Origin: Bacteroidaceae bacterium
GTDB lineage: Bacteria > Bacteroidota > Bacteroidia > Bacteroidales > Bacteroidaceae
Direction: 5' to 3'
Assembly (NCBI GenBank): GCA_017453465.1
Contig: JAFTEV010000017.1
Coordinates: 1-64,000, forward strand
Length of the DNA stretch: 64,000 nt
Shown here: one piece after another, positions 1-13,071 of the stretch
How the letters are laid out: every line of letters starts with the position of its first letter
Position numbering within the stretch: position 1 is the stretch's first letter
Made by a program: the position numbers and the translations under genes
The notes under the pieces: generated by a model
What the model saw: only the letters and a program-made list of their open reading frames with translations
Databases searched by the model: none
What the model was told of the DNA's origin: nothing

Positions 1-140
1 CAGAGCGGATGAATGGAGCTATTCAGGAAATCAGAACCATTGGCAGAGGCTATGCTACGGCCAAGCGCTTTAGGACTGCAATACTGTTCTTCTATGGAGA
101 CTTGGATTTGTACTAACCAACACAAAATCTCGTAGAACCC
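1..140 (+). mobile_element. Right end of an ISL3-like insertion sequence (partial)
   Basis: The segment carries the last codons of a transposase read on the + strand, followed by 24 bases ending in CTCGTAGAACCC at position 140. Read from the other strand that end starts GGGTTCTACGAG, which fits an IS terminal inverted repeat beginning with GG. From 141 onward the DNA reads on the minus strand as intact sirtuin coding sequence, so 140/141 is the inferred insertion boundary. The left end lies outside the window, so the inverted repeat and the target duplication cannot be confirmed here. Confidence 0.7.
3..116 (+). CDS. Transposase, ISL3-like family, C-terminal fragment
   Basis: Only the last 37 residues are in the window; the frame is open to the left edge and stops at TAA 114-116. 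The visible peptide contains ERMNGAIQEIRTIGRGY and ends RTAILFFYGDLDLY. This matches the usual C-terminus of ISL3/IS204/IS1001-type DDE transposases, where a basic GYGY- or GRGY-like stretch follows the last catalytic region. The catalytic residues are upstream of the window, so activity cannot be judged. The gene points toward, and its element interrupts, the sirtuin gene on the opposite strand. Confidence 0.7.
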   Translation, partial: ERMNGAIQEIRTIGRGYATAKRFRTAILFFYGDLDLY

Positions 141-704
141 AAATCCTGATGCAAGATAAACAACAAGAGAGGTTCCAATAACAACAAAGATGTCTGCCCC
201 CTTTATGTGTTGTATAGCTTCTTGCACCTCTTTCCCCAGATATTCCCCAAAACATACAATGTAAGGACGGAGTTGCGAACCATCAGGTGCTTTATCCCCT
301 AAGCGAATAGGTACATCAAGCGGATAGTCCTTTATGTTTTCCGATGCAATGCGATTATGAGAAGAAGTCACTTTTGTCAATTCGCCATGTAAATGGATAA
401 CATGACTGCTACCAGCACGTTCATGCAGATTATCCACATTTTGTGTAACAATCGTCACATCGTGCATTTTTTCTAAATCAGCCAAGACCTTATGTGCATG
501 ATTAGGTTCAACTTCAAGCAGCCTCTTCCGACGATGATTGTAGAAATCAAGCACAGCCTGTGGATTTTCCTCAAAACCTGCTACACTTGCCAATTTCTTA
601 ACATCAACACTGTTCCACAAACCATCAACATCACGAAAAGTTGATAGCCCACTTTCCTTGCTAATTCCTGCACCTGTAAAAAACACCAGTCTCTGCCTCA
701 ACAT
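141..704 (-). pseudogene. NAD-dependent protein deacylase (Sir2 family), 3' end removed by an IS
   Basis: The minus-strand frame opens at ATG 704-702; an in-frame TAA at 722-720 rules out a more distant start. The protein shows the Sir2 NAD-binding start FFTGAGISKESGLSTFRD, the TQNVDNLHERAG motif and the catalytic-His motif HLHGEL. No CxxC zinc pairs are visible in the small domain, as in zinc-free sirtuins. Near the end it has VVIGTSLVVY, the conserved Rossmann element, but after codon 188 the frame runs into insertion-sequence DNA. Sirtuins of this type usually continue for about 40-45 more residues, so the last NAD-contacting strand is lost. The frame stays open to the window edge, so a chimeric protein could be made, but it is probably inactive. 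Confidence 0.75.
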
Positions 705-719
705 ATACCATTCACGTTT

Positions 720-4681
<3,962 letters not shown>

Positions 4682-4705
4682 TTAACATAAATGACAATAT
4701 CGGCA

Positions 4706-4737
4706 CAAAAATACAAACTTTCGTCCGAACCTACAAA
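4706..4737 (-). promoter_or_regulatory. Bacteroidetes-type promoter for the beta-galactosidase
   Basis: On the minus strand TTTG (4737-4734) is followed after 20 bases by TATTTTTG (4713-4706). This matches the Bacteroidetes primary-sigma pattern TTTG-N19-21-TAnnTTTG. The start codon is about 49 bases downstream. Confidence 0.7.
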
Positions 4738-4758
4738 CTTTATCCCGAAAAAACACAT

Positions 4759-4880
4759 CAAACGAAAAGGAAGAGAAGGTAAAAGGAAGTTAAAGGGAGG
4801 TTAAAGGGACGATACAGAAACCCACATTCATCCTTTTTACTCCTCTTTAACTTCCATTCCTCCCTTAGATTTCCTTTCCA
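4759..4880. repeat. Purine/pyrimidine word-repeat spacer (GGAAGTTAAAGG class)
   Basis: The left half repeats GGAAGTTAAAGG/GGAGGTTAAAGGG words and the right half holds the complementary TCCTCTTTAACTTCC and CCTCCCTTAGATTTCC words, so the segment can fold back on itself. The same word class occurs at 15511-15660 and 28853-28955. The 4658-5548 gap contains no convincing gene; a 61-codon frame at 5086-5268 has no recognisable features. Confidence 0.55.
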
Positions 4881-4965
4881 TTCACCTCCGATTTGTATGA
4901 GAAAGGAGACTTGCACCACAGCAAAATTTGAGCGTGTGAAGAACAAAACCACAAACGTCCGCAAC

Positions 4966-5062
4966 GAAAGTTGACGCAACGACGTTGTTTGTAAAAACAA
5001 CGAGCGATGTTTTTAGAAACAACGGCGTTGTTTTCAAAAACAACGCCGTTGCGTCAACTTTC
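4966..5062. repeat. Nested inverted repeat with two perfect stems
   Basis: GAAAGTTGACGCAACG (4966-4981) is exactly complementary to 5047-5062. Inside it, CAACGGCGTTGTTTT (5020-5034) pairs perfectly with AAAACAACGCCGTTG (5037-5051) around a two-base gap. Variants of GTTGTTTTnAAAAACAAC occur three times in about 70 bases. The element lies upstream of the beta-galactosidase and could be a palindromic mobile repeat, a cruciform, or a regulator-binding region. Confidence 0.7.
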
Positions 5063-5455
5063 TATCGGCACATCGAAAATTTAGAATGGGCAAAACGAAA
5101 AAAAAGATTGCAAGCGGGGGAACCTCAGAATGCAATCAAGAAAGAATGAGAAGGTGCTTATGGCTGAAAAAGAAAGCATTGAGTGCAGAAGTGCAGCCTT
5201 TTGGCCTTCTGATTTCTATAAGCGGAAAGGCGTTATCGGGTGAGAATGTGTTCGTTGTTCAAGAATGAAGATGAAGGATGAAGAATCTTGTAGTCATAGT
5301 ATGATGGAGCTTTTTCGCCGCAAAGTTAAGTGTTTCAAATTAAAAGCTATCATTCTACAAGTTAAAATTATATGCAAGAGGTGAACTTTCCTATCTGCAT
5401 AGGCCATACAGCAAGATTTTGCAGCGCAAAGAAACTTTGAGCATGGCACAAAACA

Positions 5456-5489
5456 GCACTGCACCACTACCGATGTAGCGATGCAGTGC
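5456..5489 (-). terminator. Probable terminator of the glycogen operon
   Basis: GCACTGCA (5456-5463) pairs with TGCAGTGC (5482-5489), with an inner CTAC/GTAG stem. Read on the minus strand it follows the phosphorylase stop by about 60 bases and is followed by TGTTTTGTG. Confidence 0.5.
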
Positions 5490-5548
5490 CTGTGTTATGA
5501 CGATGGCATGAGGGGCAACTTTCGCCCGCCTGCCGTATCATTTAAGAT

Positions 5549-8116
5549 TTAGTTTACCCACTTCACGTAGCAGAAGTCCTGACGGTGTGGCAGGTCGGCG
5601 TTCTTGGGGAACATGCGGTATGCCACTTGGAAGGAGCCAGCGGAGGGGATGGTGTGTGTGCCCTCGAAGGTGTAGAGATTGCCTTCGCGCTTCGTCACCT
5701 TGAGTTCTTCCACCTGGCTGACGTGCTGCTTGCCGTCTTCATCGCGGTAGAGGGTGACGAGTTCAAAGCCGATGGCATCGTCAAGTCCCTGCTCGTCGAT
5801 GACGTATTTCACGTTGTATTTCTGACCCGTGAGGATGCTTCCGTTGACCATGTCTTCTTCCTTCTCGAAGCTGACTACGCGGATGCTTTCCCAGCGTGAA
5901 GCCACAAGTTCCTTCCATGCAGCGATGTCCTTGGCCTTCTTGTAGTTGTTGGCAAAGAGCTGCTTACGGCGTTCTGCCAATGGGAAGTAGAAGCGAGTGA
6001 AGTAGTCGTCGAGCTGACGCTTCATGGTGTAGTCGGGTGCTACCTGAGCGATGGAGTTCTTCACGGTCTGAATCCAGCCTTCGCTGTAGCCCTTGGTACC
6101 ACGGTCGTAGTAGAGCGGCAGGATGTCGTTCTCAAGCAGAGAGTAGATGGTGGCAGCATCGAGCTGGTCTTGCTGCTCCTGGTTCTGGAAGGTGCGCTTC
6201 TCGGTGAGTGCCCATCCTGCGCCTTCGCGGTAGCCTTCAAGCCACCAGCCGTCGAGCACAGAGAGGTTGACAACGCCGTTCATCAGAGCCTTTTCACCCG
6301 ATGTACCAGAGGCTTCGAGCGGACGTGTCGGCGTGTTCATCCAAATATCTACACCTGTGACAAGGCGGCGAGCCAGCTTCATGTCGTAGTTCTCAAGGAA
6401 GATAATCTTTCCGAGGAACTCTGGACGGCGGCTGATTTCGTAGATGCGCTTGATGAGTCCTTGTCCTGCACCGTCGGCGGGGTGTGCCTTACCTGCAAAG
6501 AGGAACTGCACAGGATAGTTGGGGTTGTTGACAATCTTGGCCAGACGGTCAAGGTCGGAGAAAAGCAGGTGTGCACGCTTGTAAGTAGCAAAACGGCGTG
6601 CAAAGCCAATGGTCAGCGCATTGGGATTAATCTTCTCCAGAATGCTGACAATGCGTGAGGGGTCACCCTGGTTCTTGAGCCAGTCCTCACGGAACTGCTT
6701 CTTGATGTAGTCGAAGAGCTTTGTCTTCAGCTTCATGCGTGTTTCCCAGATTTCCTGGTCGGGCACGTTGTAGATGGCTTCCCAAAGCTTGACATTCGAC
6801 TGGTCGGCCAGATAGCCCTTGTCGAAGTGCTTGCCGTAGAGTGTCTTCCACTCGCTGGCTGTCCATGTAGGCATGTGCACACCGTTGGTGACGTAGCCCA
6901 CGTTCTTCAGTTCCTCTGGGAAGTAGCCCTTCCAGATGCCGTTGAACATTTCGCGAGAAACCTTGCCGTGAAGCCAGCTTACGCCGTTGACCCAAGAACA
7001 AGTGTTGCAAGCGAAAGTGGACATGCAGAAACGCTCGCTCTTGTCGTCAGGATTCACGCGGCCCATGCCCATAAATTCGTCCCAAGTAATGCCGAGACGC
7101 TGTGGATACTGGCCGAGGTATTTGCCCATAAGCCCTTCGTCGAAGTAGTCGTGACCAGCGGGCACAGGAGTATGAACGGTATAGAGGGAAGATGTGCGAA
7201 CCAGCTCCAGTGCCTCGTTGAAGCTGAGACCGCTTTCCACAAATTCGGTGAGTCGCTCCACATTGGCAAGCGCGGCGTGGCCTTCGTTGCAGTGGATGAT
7301 GTCCTTCTTGATGCCCAGCTTACGGAGCAAGAGCACACCACCGATGCCGAGCAGGACTTCCTGCTTGATGCGGTTTTCCCAGTCGCCGCCATAGAGGGCA
7401 TGGGTAATGCTGCGGTCGTATTCCGAGTTCATCTCGTTGTCGGTGTCAAGCAGGTAGAGTTTCACACGCCCCACATTGACACGCCAAACCAGCGCATGAA
7501 CTGTATAGTTGTTGTAGGGAACATCAACGACTACCTGATTGCCTTCCCCGTCAAGCTCACGCTCGATAGGCAGTGTCGGGAACACCTGTGCCTCATACTT
7601 GGCAATCTGCTGGCCATCCATCGAAAGTGTCTGTGTAAAGTAACCATAGCGATAGAGGAAACCAACGGCACAGAAGTCGATGTTCGAGTCACTGGCCTCC
7701 TTCACGTAGTCGCCAGCCAAGATGCCAAGACCACCAGAGTAGATTTTTAGCACGTGGCTGAGTCCATACTCCATGCAAAGGTAAGCCACAGAGGGACGTT
7801 TTGTGTCGGGCTTCACATCCATATAAGCACGGAACTTAGCGTAGATTTCGTTGACACGGGCAACAATCTCCTTGTCGGCAGCCAGAGCTTCGAGTTTTTC
7901 GTAGTTCATGCGAGCCAGGAACAGCACGGGGTTCTGTACAGTGTCGTGCCAAAGCTGAGCGTCCATGTCCTGGAAAAGATGGCCCACCTCATTGTTCCAC
8001 GACCACCACACGTTGTGAGCAATTTCATCCAGCGGCTTGAGTGCAGCAGGTACAGAAGAGCGCACACTGATTTCTCGCCAGTTGGGAGTGTTTGCGTTAC
8101 TTGCTTGAAGTTTCAT
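5549..8116 (-). CDS. glgP: Alpha-glucan (glycogen) phosphorylase, GT35
   Basis: The enzyme releases glucose-1-phosphate from glycogen or maltodextrin using phosphate and pyridoxal phosphate. The 855-residue length and the N-terminal segment ([20 protein letters not shown], a DUF3417-type region) place it in the shorter alpha-glucan phosphorylase subgroup found in many bacteria rather than the E. coli MalP/GlgP subgroup. The PLP-lysine motif reads [14 protein letters not shown], and HCNEGHAAL and the nucleotide-like site [16 protein letters not shown] are intact. It lies 43 bases downstream of the glycogen synthase gene on the same strand, so synthesis and breakdown are probably co-transcribed. 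A near-paralogue with the same architecture lies at 15706-18283. Confidence 0.93.
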   Translation of the reverse strand: MKLQASNANTPNWREISVRSSVPAALKPLDEIAHNVWWSWNNEVGHLFQDMDAQLWHDTVQNPVLFLARMNYEKLEALAADKEIVARVNEIYAKFRAYMDVKPDTKRPSVAYLCMEYGLSHVLKIYSGGLGILAGDYVKEASDSNIDFCAVGFLYRYGYFTQTLSMDGQQIAKYEAQVFPTLPIERELDGEGNQVVVDVPYNNYTVHALVWRVNVGRVKLYLLDTDNEMNSEYDRSITHALYGGDWENRIKQEVLLGIGGVLLLRKLGIKKDIIHCNEGHAALANVERLTEFVESGLSFNEALELVRTSSLYTVHTPVPAGHDYFDEGLMGKYLGQYPQRLGITWDEFMGMGRVNPDDKSERFCMSTFACNTCSWVNGVSWLHGKVSREMFNGIWKGYFPEELKNVGYVTNGVHMPTWTASEWKTLYGKHFDKGYLADQSNVKLWEAIYNVPDQEIWETRMKLKTKLFDYIKKQFREDWLKNQGDPSRIVSILEKINPNALTIGFARRFATYKRAHLLFSDLDRLAKIVNNPNYPVQFLFAGKAHPADGAGQGLIKRIYEISRRPEFLGKIIFLENYDMKLARRLVTGVDIWMNTPTRPLEASGTSGEKALMNGVVNLSVLDGWWLEGYREGAGWALTEKRTFQNQEQQDQLDAATIYSLLENDILPLYYDRGTKGYSEGWIQTVKNSIAQVAPDYTMKRQLDDYFTRFYFPLAERRKQLFANNYKKAKDIAAWKELVASRWESIRVVSFEKEEDMVNGSILTGQKYNVKYVIDEQGLDDAIGFELVTLYRDEDGKQHVSQVEELKVTKREGNLYTFEGTHTIPSAGSFQVAYRMFPKNADLPHRQDFCYVKWVN

Positions 8117-8159
8117 GTTCTTTATAAAAATTGTAGAGTTAATAATTACAGTTTAGGTT

Positions 8160-9833
8160 TTAGTTGTCGTTCATTCTTGCATTGCGATGTTTCAGGGCAA
8201 AGTCGTAAGCCTCGTAATAGTAACGAATGAAGTGCTTCCAGAGAGCAGCGTCAGCCACCTTCCCCGCTGCACGCCGAGCGGCAGTGACTTGCGACTTGCC
8301 CAACAAAGAGAACTGGAGGATAGTATCCTTGATAGCCTCCGACACTTCCTCGAAGTTATAGTCTGAGCGATGAATCGTCTTCACGCCGTCTTCAATTTCC
8401 GATGCACCACCCTTCAGCGAGTTAGCCCACAGGCCGAAACCCGCCAAGTCGGTAGTGATGCAGGGCACATGGAAGGCCACCGACTCAACAGGCGTATATC
8501 CCCAAGGCTCATAGTAAGAAGGGAAGACCGTGAGGTCAACGCCAATGAGCAGGTCGTAATAACACTGATTGAAGACACCGTCCGTGCCATCCAGATAGCA
8601 AGGCACAAAAATAATCTTCACGTTGTCATGCTCCGCATTGTGGATGTTCAGCCAGTCCATCTGACCCAGCACACGGTCATTCCACGGCTCATGCAGTTCG
8701 TGAGTGATGCGCGGATTGGGCAGTGCACCAGCCGTCTTGGTCTGAGGCTTCAGTGCCTGCACAAGGTCTTGGCGAGCCTCCTTCATCCAGGCTGGAACCA
8801 TGACGAAAGCGAGCACCCGACGCTCAAGACGCTCATCGAAACGCAACCGATTCAGCGCATCCACAAAGACATCAATGCCCTTGTTCCTGTATTCATATCG
8901 GCCACCCGTAGCCACAATCAGCGTGTCGTCGTCCAGCTGCGTGCCCATCAACGTGTTGGCCACACGGAGCAAGGAAGCACGAGCCTCCGAGCGAGCCTCA
9001 TTGAAGGCTTTGGCTGGTGAAGGCACAAAAGCGTTCTCAAAGCCATTCATCAGAATAACGTCTGGCTGCTTAGCCAGCAGCTGCCGACACTCTTTGCCCG
9101 TGATTTCGCTGACGGTAGTAAAGCAGTCAACGGCATGAGCCGCACACTTCTCCACAGAATGCTTCGCCTGGACACCCAGTTCATCAGCCATCTGGTCGCC
9201 GTTGTAGGCAAACAAGTAGTCATAAAGCGGCTTGCCGTTGCCAGCAATGCTGCGACCCACGGTCGTGGCATGAGTGGTGAAGATGGTAGCCACCTCTGGT
9301 ACACATTTATTTATATAAAGAGAAGCCAGACAGGTCTGCCATTCGTGAGCCTGAAAAACCACATTGTCGCCCTCCGTCAAACCAAAGTAGCGGACATAGC
9401 TCTCCACGGCCTTGCCAGCAGCCCACGAAAAGACGATGCTCTCGCTGTAATCACCATAGGCATGAAGCGAATCCACGCCAAAGTTTTCCCAAGCCCAGCC
9501 AAAGATTCTGTCCCTTTCCTCCATGAAAGGAGCAAAATCCACCAAGATGGCAATAGGCTCGCCAGGAATGTTCCAGCGACCCACGCGGAGGCTGATTCCA
9601 TCAGTCTTCTTGGCATGTTCACGCCATGCCTTGAGCAATGTCTTGCTCTCCTTGAAGAGGGGATTTTTCTTGTCCAGCCAGAAATCTGGGCCTACAAAAA
9701 AGACTTTATCCTTGAGGACTTCTTGCAGCGTTCTCGCTCTGGTAGATAGTACCGTATAGATGCCTCCAACCTTATTGCACACCTCCCAGCTGGACTCGAA
9801 GATGTACGATGGAGTTAATGCTTGATTCGGCAT
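8160..9833 (-). CDS. Glycogen synthase, GT3 (eukaryote-like) type
   Basis: The protein (557 residues) starts TPSYIFESSWEVCNKVGGIY, the signature opening of GT3 glycogen synthases of the fungal/animal type, which use UDP-glucose. This differs from the GT5 ADP-glucose enzyme GlgA. Other family features are QAHEWQTCLASLYI, FTTHATTVGRSIAG and, near the C-terminus, FPSYYEPWGYTPVES, which carries the donor-binding Glu. Bacteroidetes commonly carry this type. It is the first gene of an operon with the downstream phosphorylase. A -7 element (TACCTTTG) lies 35-43 bases before the start. The soluble cytoplasmic location is inferred from the lack of a signal peptide. Confidence 0.9.
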   Translation of the reverse strand: MPNQALTPSYIFESSWEVCNKVGGIYTVLSTRARTLQEVLKDKVFFVGPDFWLDKKNPLFKESKTLLKAWREHAKKTDGISLRVGRWNIPGEPIAILVDFAPFMEERDRIFGWAWENFGVDSLHAYGDYSESIVFSWAAGKAVESYVRYFGLTEGDNVVFQAHEWQTCLASLYINKCVPEVATIFTTHATTVGRSIAGNGKPLYDYLFAYNGDQMADELGVQAKHSVEKCAAHAVDCFTTVSEITGKECRQLLAKQPDVILMNGFENAFVPSPAKAFNEARSEARASLLRVANTLMGTQLDDDTLIVATGGRYEYRNKGIDVFVDALNRLRFDERLERRVLAFVMVPAWMKEARQDLVQALKPQTKTAGALPNPRITHELHEPWNDRVLGQMDWLNIHNAEHDNVKIIFVPCYLDGTDGVFNQCYYDLLIGVDLTVFPSYYEPWGYTPVESVAFHVPCITTDLAGFGLWANSLKGGASEIEDGVKTIHRSDYNFEEVSEAIKDTILQFSLLGKSQVTAARRAAGKVADAALWKHFIRYYYEAYDFALKHRNARMNDN

Positions 9834-9868
9834 AGATTCTTTTTTACCTTAATTCTGAATATTCGCTG

Positions 9869-9876
9869 CAAAGGTA
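9869..9876 (-). promoter_or_regulatory. -7 promoter element for the glycogen operon
   Basis: CAAAGGTA on the + strand reads TACCTTTG on the minus strand, matching TAnnTTTG, 36 bases before the glycogen synthase start. Confidence 0.65.
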
Positions 9877-9953
9877 TTGCTTTTTTTTGAATTATGAAAG
9901 CAAATCAAATAAAAAGTACGTTTTCAAGCCTCTAAAAGGGGGAAAATGCGACA

Positions 9954-10030
9954 TACGAAATATGAAATCCGAATTACGAATTACGAAAGCATCCGGATGG
10001 TCTTTCGGATTTCGGATTTCATATTTCGTA
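9954..10030. repeat. Word-hairpin spacer (CGAATTACGAAATATG class)
   Basis: The 20 bases at 9954-9973 are exactly complementary to 10011-10030; the loop repeats the same words (GAATTACGAATTACGAAAG, TTTCGGATTTCGG). It begins about ten bases past the GH92 stop codon (10041) on the minus strand and lies in its 3' untranslated region. Confidence 0.75.
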
Positions 10031-10040
10031 TTTCATAACG

Positions 10041-12407
10041 TCAATGCACCGCCTCACGCATTTCCAGTTCCAGCACGCCCCCGCCGACAATGTCGGCATG
10101 GCGAATGAATGGCTTTGTATAGCGATGGCCATTCAGCTTCATGGATTGAATGTAAATGGCTTTCTCCGATGCGCCATGAGCCAGAATGGTGAAAGTACGT
10201 CCGTTTTCCAAACGTATCTCAGCACGAGAAAACATTGGGCTACCCAGATAATAAACAGGCGTGGCAGGACAGACGGGGTAAAAGCCCAAAGCCGAGAAAA
10301 TATACCAAGCCGACATCTGCCCTGCATCGTCATTGCCGCTCAGTCCGCCAGGGGCATTCAGATATTCAGTGCTCAGAATGTGGCGAACAGCACGTGCCGT
10401 CTTTTCGGGCTTGCTGATGAAATCATACAGATAAGCAATCTGATGACACGGTTCATTGCCATGCCAATAGAGCGGTGCCGCCTGATTCTCGCCGAAAGCA
10501 AACATGCTGTCCAGCTTGGCTTCAAACCGCTGCTTGCCGCCCATGGCTCGGATAAGTCCAGGCACATCGTGAGGCACATACCAGCTGTAGTGAACAGGCG
10601 TACCCTCCGTGATGAATGTAGAGAAGACGGTAGGCAACAGCGACTTGGCTTCAGGGTGTTTCTCTGGTTCCTTGATATACTGCGTGTCCCCTGGTGTCGC
10701 AAATGTGCCGTCACGGTGCCGACCATTCGCCCACCCCGTCTTGGGGTCAATGACATGGCGATAATTCTTGCTGCGCCGCATCAGTTCCCGATAGTCAGCA
10801 GCCAGTGTGCGGCGGTCTATCCTCGTCCAACGAGAGGCAGCCTCCTGCAGGGCTGGAGCGTTCATCAGCTCCTTAGCCATCTGAGCCAAAGCATAGTCGT
10901 CGTAAGCATACTCCAGTGTGCGGGACACTTGTTCCTGCTGATGGAAAGCCTCCTTCACGCTGTCTTCCAGCGGTATGTAGCCATCGTCCAGATAAGAGCG
11001 AAGCGCACGCCGCCCCTTGCCGTTGCAGTATTCTTCGCGGGTGGCAGGTTCCTCAAACGCATTCTTTCGCATCGCCTCGTATGCCGTAAGGACATCAAAA
11101 TTGCGAATACCCTTGACATAGGCATCGGCAATGGCTGCCGTGCAGTGGTCACCAATCATAGCCGCCGTATAGCTGTTCCAACAGGGGAAGATGGGCAACC
11201 ATCCGCCTTGCTCGTATTTTCTGACCAGCGACTGCATCATCTCGCCGCTGCGCATGGGTTCCAGAATAGTCAACAGGGGATGCTGCGCACGGTAGGTGTC
11301 CCACATGGAGAAGTCATCATAATAATCAAACTGACTCAGTTGCAAATGGAAGTCCGTCAAATGATTGTCGTTGACCGGAGAGCCATCGGCAAACTTCGGG
11401 TAGGCTCCATCTACATCATTGATTTTATGCGGCAAAAACGATGCACGATACATCGCCCCATAGAATTTCGCCTTGTCTTCATCGCTATCGGCCTCCACAC
11501 GGATTTGCGACAGTTTGCGTTCCCACACCCGCTCCAGTTCGCTCCGCACTCGGTCAAAATCCCAGTGGTCCATCTCCGACTTCAGGTTCTTCATCGCTCC
11601 TTCGTAGGACGTAAACGAACAGGCTGTTTTCACCAGCACAGGCGCACCCGTCCGTTTCAGCTTGACAACCACCGTGTGCCTGTCCATCCGCTCCACCCTT
11701 TCGTATTCAGCATTGCAGCGCAACACGAAATAGCCAGCGTGACCTGTGGGCTTTCCCCACCCCTGGTAAATGCGGTGGGCGGGATTCTTGCCCGAAATCA
11801 GTCCGTCCTCATTCACAAAAATCTCGCCCTCTCCCTCGTCGCTATTCACCGTGACCAGCAGATAGGCCGAATCCCGCCGGACGTATGTCAGCCGCAACAT
11901 GGCGGCACGCTCCGTGGCCGTGAGTTCGGCCTGAATGCCGTAGTCGTCAAGCCCCACACGGTAGTAGGCAGGAGTAGCCACCTCGCGGTCGTGTGAAAAC
12001 GAAGACGAAAGACTATCTGCACAATACGGACGCTTGCTGCGAAGATACTCCACCACCCGTCCATCTACGGGCTGCACCGTAAACGACCCGTAATCCTGCG
12101 TACATCCGCCCACAATCCAATGCGAACAGCGGAAGCCCTGAATCCGGCTGTGTTTATACAAGTAGGGACACACGCCCTTCTGCTCTGTGGCCTGAGTCTG
12201 CGGTGTCCAGAAGTTCATGCCAAACGGAGCTAAAACAGCTGGCAACGTGTGGGCATATTCCTCTGTGCCTCGTCCAAACTGGCCAGCACTGCGGGTGACA
12301 CTGGCCGCCGTGCCCACACGGGTATCTACAAACCGCAACAGCCCCTGTGCCGCAGAACTACCGCCGACACACAGCAGACAAGCTATAAGTAAAAGAAACC
12401 GTCTCAT
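10041..12407 (-). CDS. Secreted alpha-mannosidase, glycoside hydrolase family 92
   Basis: The 788-residue protein has a signal peptide (MRRFLLLIACLLCVGGSSA) and is a calcium-dependent GH92 exo-alpha-mannosidase, a family that trims N-glycans and mannans. Conserved elements include the N-terminal DTRVGTA and AVLAPFGMNFWTPQ, the GFRCSHWIVGG stretch, MWDTYRAQHPLL, and the C-terminal GNDDAGQMSAWYIFSALGFY, which carries the metal-binding and catalytic acidic residues. Length is typical. The sequence ends within ten bases of a word-hairpin. TAACTTTG, a -7 element, lies 24-31 bases upstream of the start. The gene is single, without a SusC/D pair beside it. Alpha-1,2 linkage preference cannot be read from sequence alone. 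Confidence 0.92.
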   Translation of the reverse strand: MRRFLLLIACLLCVGGSSAAQGLLRFVDTRVGTAASVTRSAGQFGRGTEEYAHTLPAVLAPFGMNFWTPQTQATEQKGVCPYLYKHSRIQGFRCSHWIVGGCTQDYGSFTVQPVDGRVVEYLRSKRPYCADSLSSSFSHDREVATPAYYRVGLDDYGIQAELTATERAAMLRLTYVRRDSAYLLVTVNSDEGEGEIFVNEDGLISGKNPAHRIYQGWGKPTGHAGYFVLRCNAEYERVERMDRHTVVVKLKRTGAPVLVKTACSFTSYEGAMKNLKSEMDHWDFDRVRSELERVWERKLSQIRVEADSDEDKAKFYGAMYRASFLPHKINDVDGAYPKFADGSPVNDNHLTDFHLQLSQFDYYDDFSMWDTYRAQHPLLTILEPMRSGEMMQSLVRKYEQGGWLPIFPCWNSYTAAMIGDHCTAAIADAYVKGIRNFDVLTAYEAMRKNAFEEPATREEYCNGKGRRALRSYLDDGYIPLEDSVKEAFHQQEQVSRTLEYAYDDYALAQMAKELMNAPALQEAASRWTRIDRRTLAADYRELMRRSKNYRHVIDPKTGWANGRHRDGTFATPGDTQYIKEPEKHPEAKSLLPTVFSTFITEGTPVHYSWYVPHDVPGLIRAMGGKQRFEAKLDSMFAFGENQAAPLYWHGNEPCHQIAYLYDFISKPEKTARAVRHILSTEYLNAPGGLSGNDDAGQMSAWYIFSALGFYPVCPATPVYYLGSPMFSRAEIRLENGRTFTILAHGASEKAIYIQSMKLNGHRYTKPFIRHADIVGGGVLELEMREAVH

Positions 12408-12430
12408 TTATACCTCCTAATATACAGCCG

Positions 12431-12438
12431 CAAAGTTA
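12431..12438 (-). promoter_or_regulatory. -7 promoter element for the GH92 gene
   Basis: CAAAGTTA on the + strand reads TAACTTTG on the minus strand, 24 bases before the GH92 start codon. Confidence 0.6.
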
Positions 12439-12503
12439 AGACTTTTTTCTGGAAAACCATCGCCTTTCAAGTGTTTTTTCCTTTTTTAGAGTCATATCAA
12501 TAA

Positions 12504-12653
12504 AAAAGAGGCGTGGACGTAACCAGTCCCTCCAGGGAGTACACACAACTCCGCTCCGTCCCTGCCGTCCTGCTGCAAGCGCTCGACAACCAGAACAGGA
12601 GCAACATCACCCAGAAAATGGGTGCTTTCTTCAACATCGGTTACATGTTCTGA
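12504..12653 (+). pseudogene. Possible 3' remnant of an outer-membrane protein gene
   Basis: A + strand frame from just after TAA (12501-12503) to TGA (12651-12653) encodes about 49 residues ending NITQKMGAFFNIGYMF. The alternating pattern with a terminal aromatic Phe resembles the last strand of an outer-membrane beta-barrel. There is no start codon and no upstream part. It lies in the 660-base gap between two divergently transcribed genes, which otherwise holds a palindromic repeat and two promoters. I do not recognise the parent gene. Confidence 0.3.
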
Positions 12654-12804
12654 TTTAGATTTTTTATCACTCAGATGGTTAAAAAACCTTGATTGCAACC
12701 GCAAAGTGTTTTTCATACAATAAAAACAGACCTTTTATCGTCTAAAAATGAGCAATAAAAAGAGATAGAGTGTCTTACACTTCTAATTCCTCTCGCTCGT
12801 GTAG

Positions 12805-12870
12805 GCAATGCGTCGCTGCGGCGTAGGCAATTGTTTGCATCTGATTGCCTACGCCGCAGCGACGCATTGC
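12805..12870. repeat. Palindromic repeat, copy 1 (27-bp perfect stem, 12-base loop)
   Basis: 12805-12831 is exactly complementary to 12844-12870 around the loop TGTTTGCATCTG. The inner stem half GCGTAGGCAAT and the loop are shared with the copy at 36456-36527, while the outer arms differ yet still pair. Just outside, CGTGTAGGCAATG on the left resembles the complement of the right flank of the other copy. Confidence 0.85.
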
Positions 12871-13035
12871 TAACACGGCTTAAGACTTTCTTAAGATTTC
12901 CATAAATCGAGCTTTGAATTGTAGAAGTCACCTGAAATGTGGCCAAAAATGTCTTTCAATGCCCCAAAGATGTTTTCTTTGCACCACATCTTCAAAAAAA
13001 CGGCTTCTAATTTTCGGTTTTCATTTATATTTTTG

Positions 13036-13043
13036 TATCTTTG
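13036..13043 (+). promoter_or_regulatory. -7 promoter element for serS
   Basis: TATCTTTG matches TAnnTTTG and lies 28 bases before the serS start codon; upstream DNA is AT-rich. Confidence 0.65.
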
Positions 13044-13071
13044 CCCCCAAAACCATAAATAAAGAAGGATA

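Noticed and set aside
70..255. A 61-codon minus-strand frame at the left edge
   Set aside because: It spans the IS/sirtuin junction in a different frame from the sirtuin.
5086..5268. A 61-codon + strand frame
   Set aside because: Low-complexity, Lys-rich, no promoter or family, within a repeat-rich gap.
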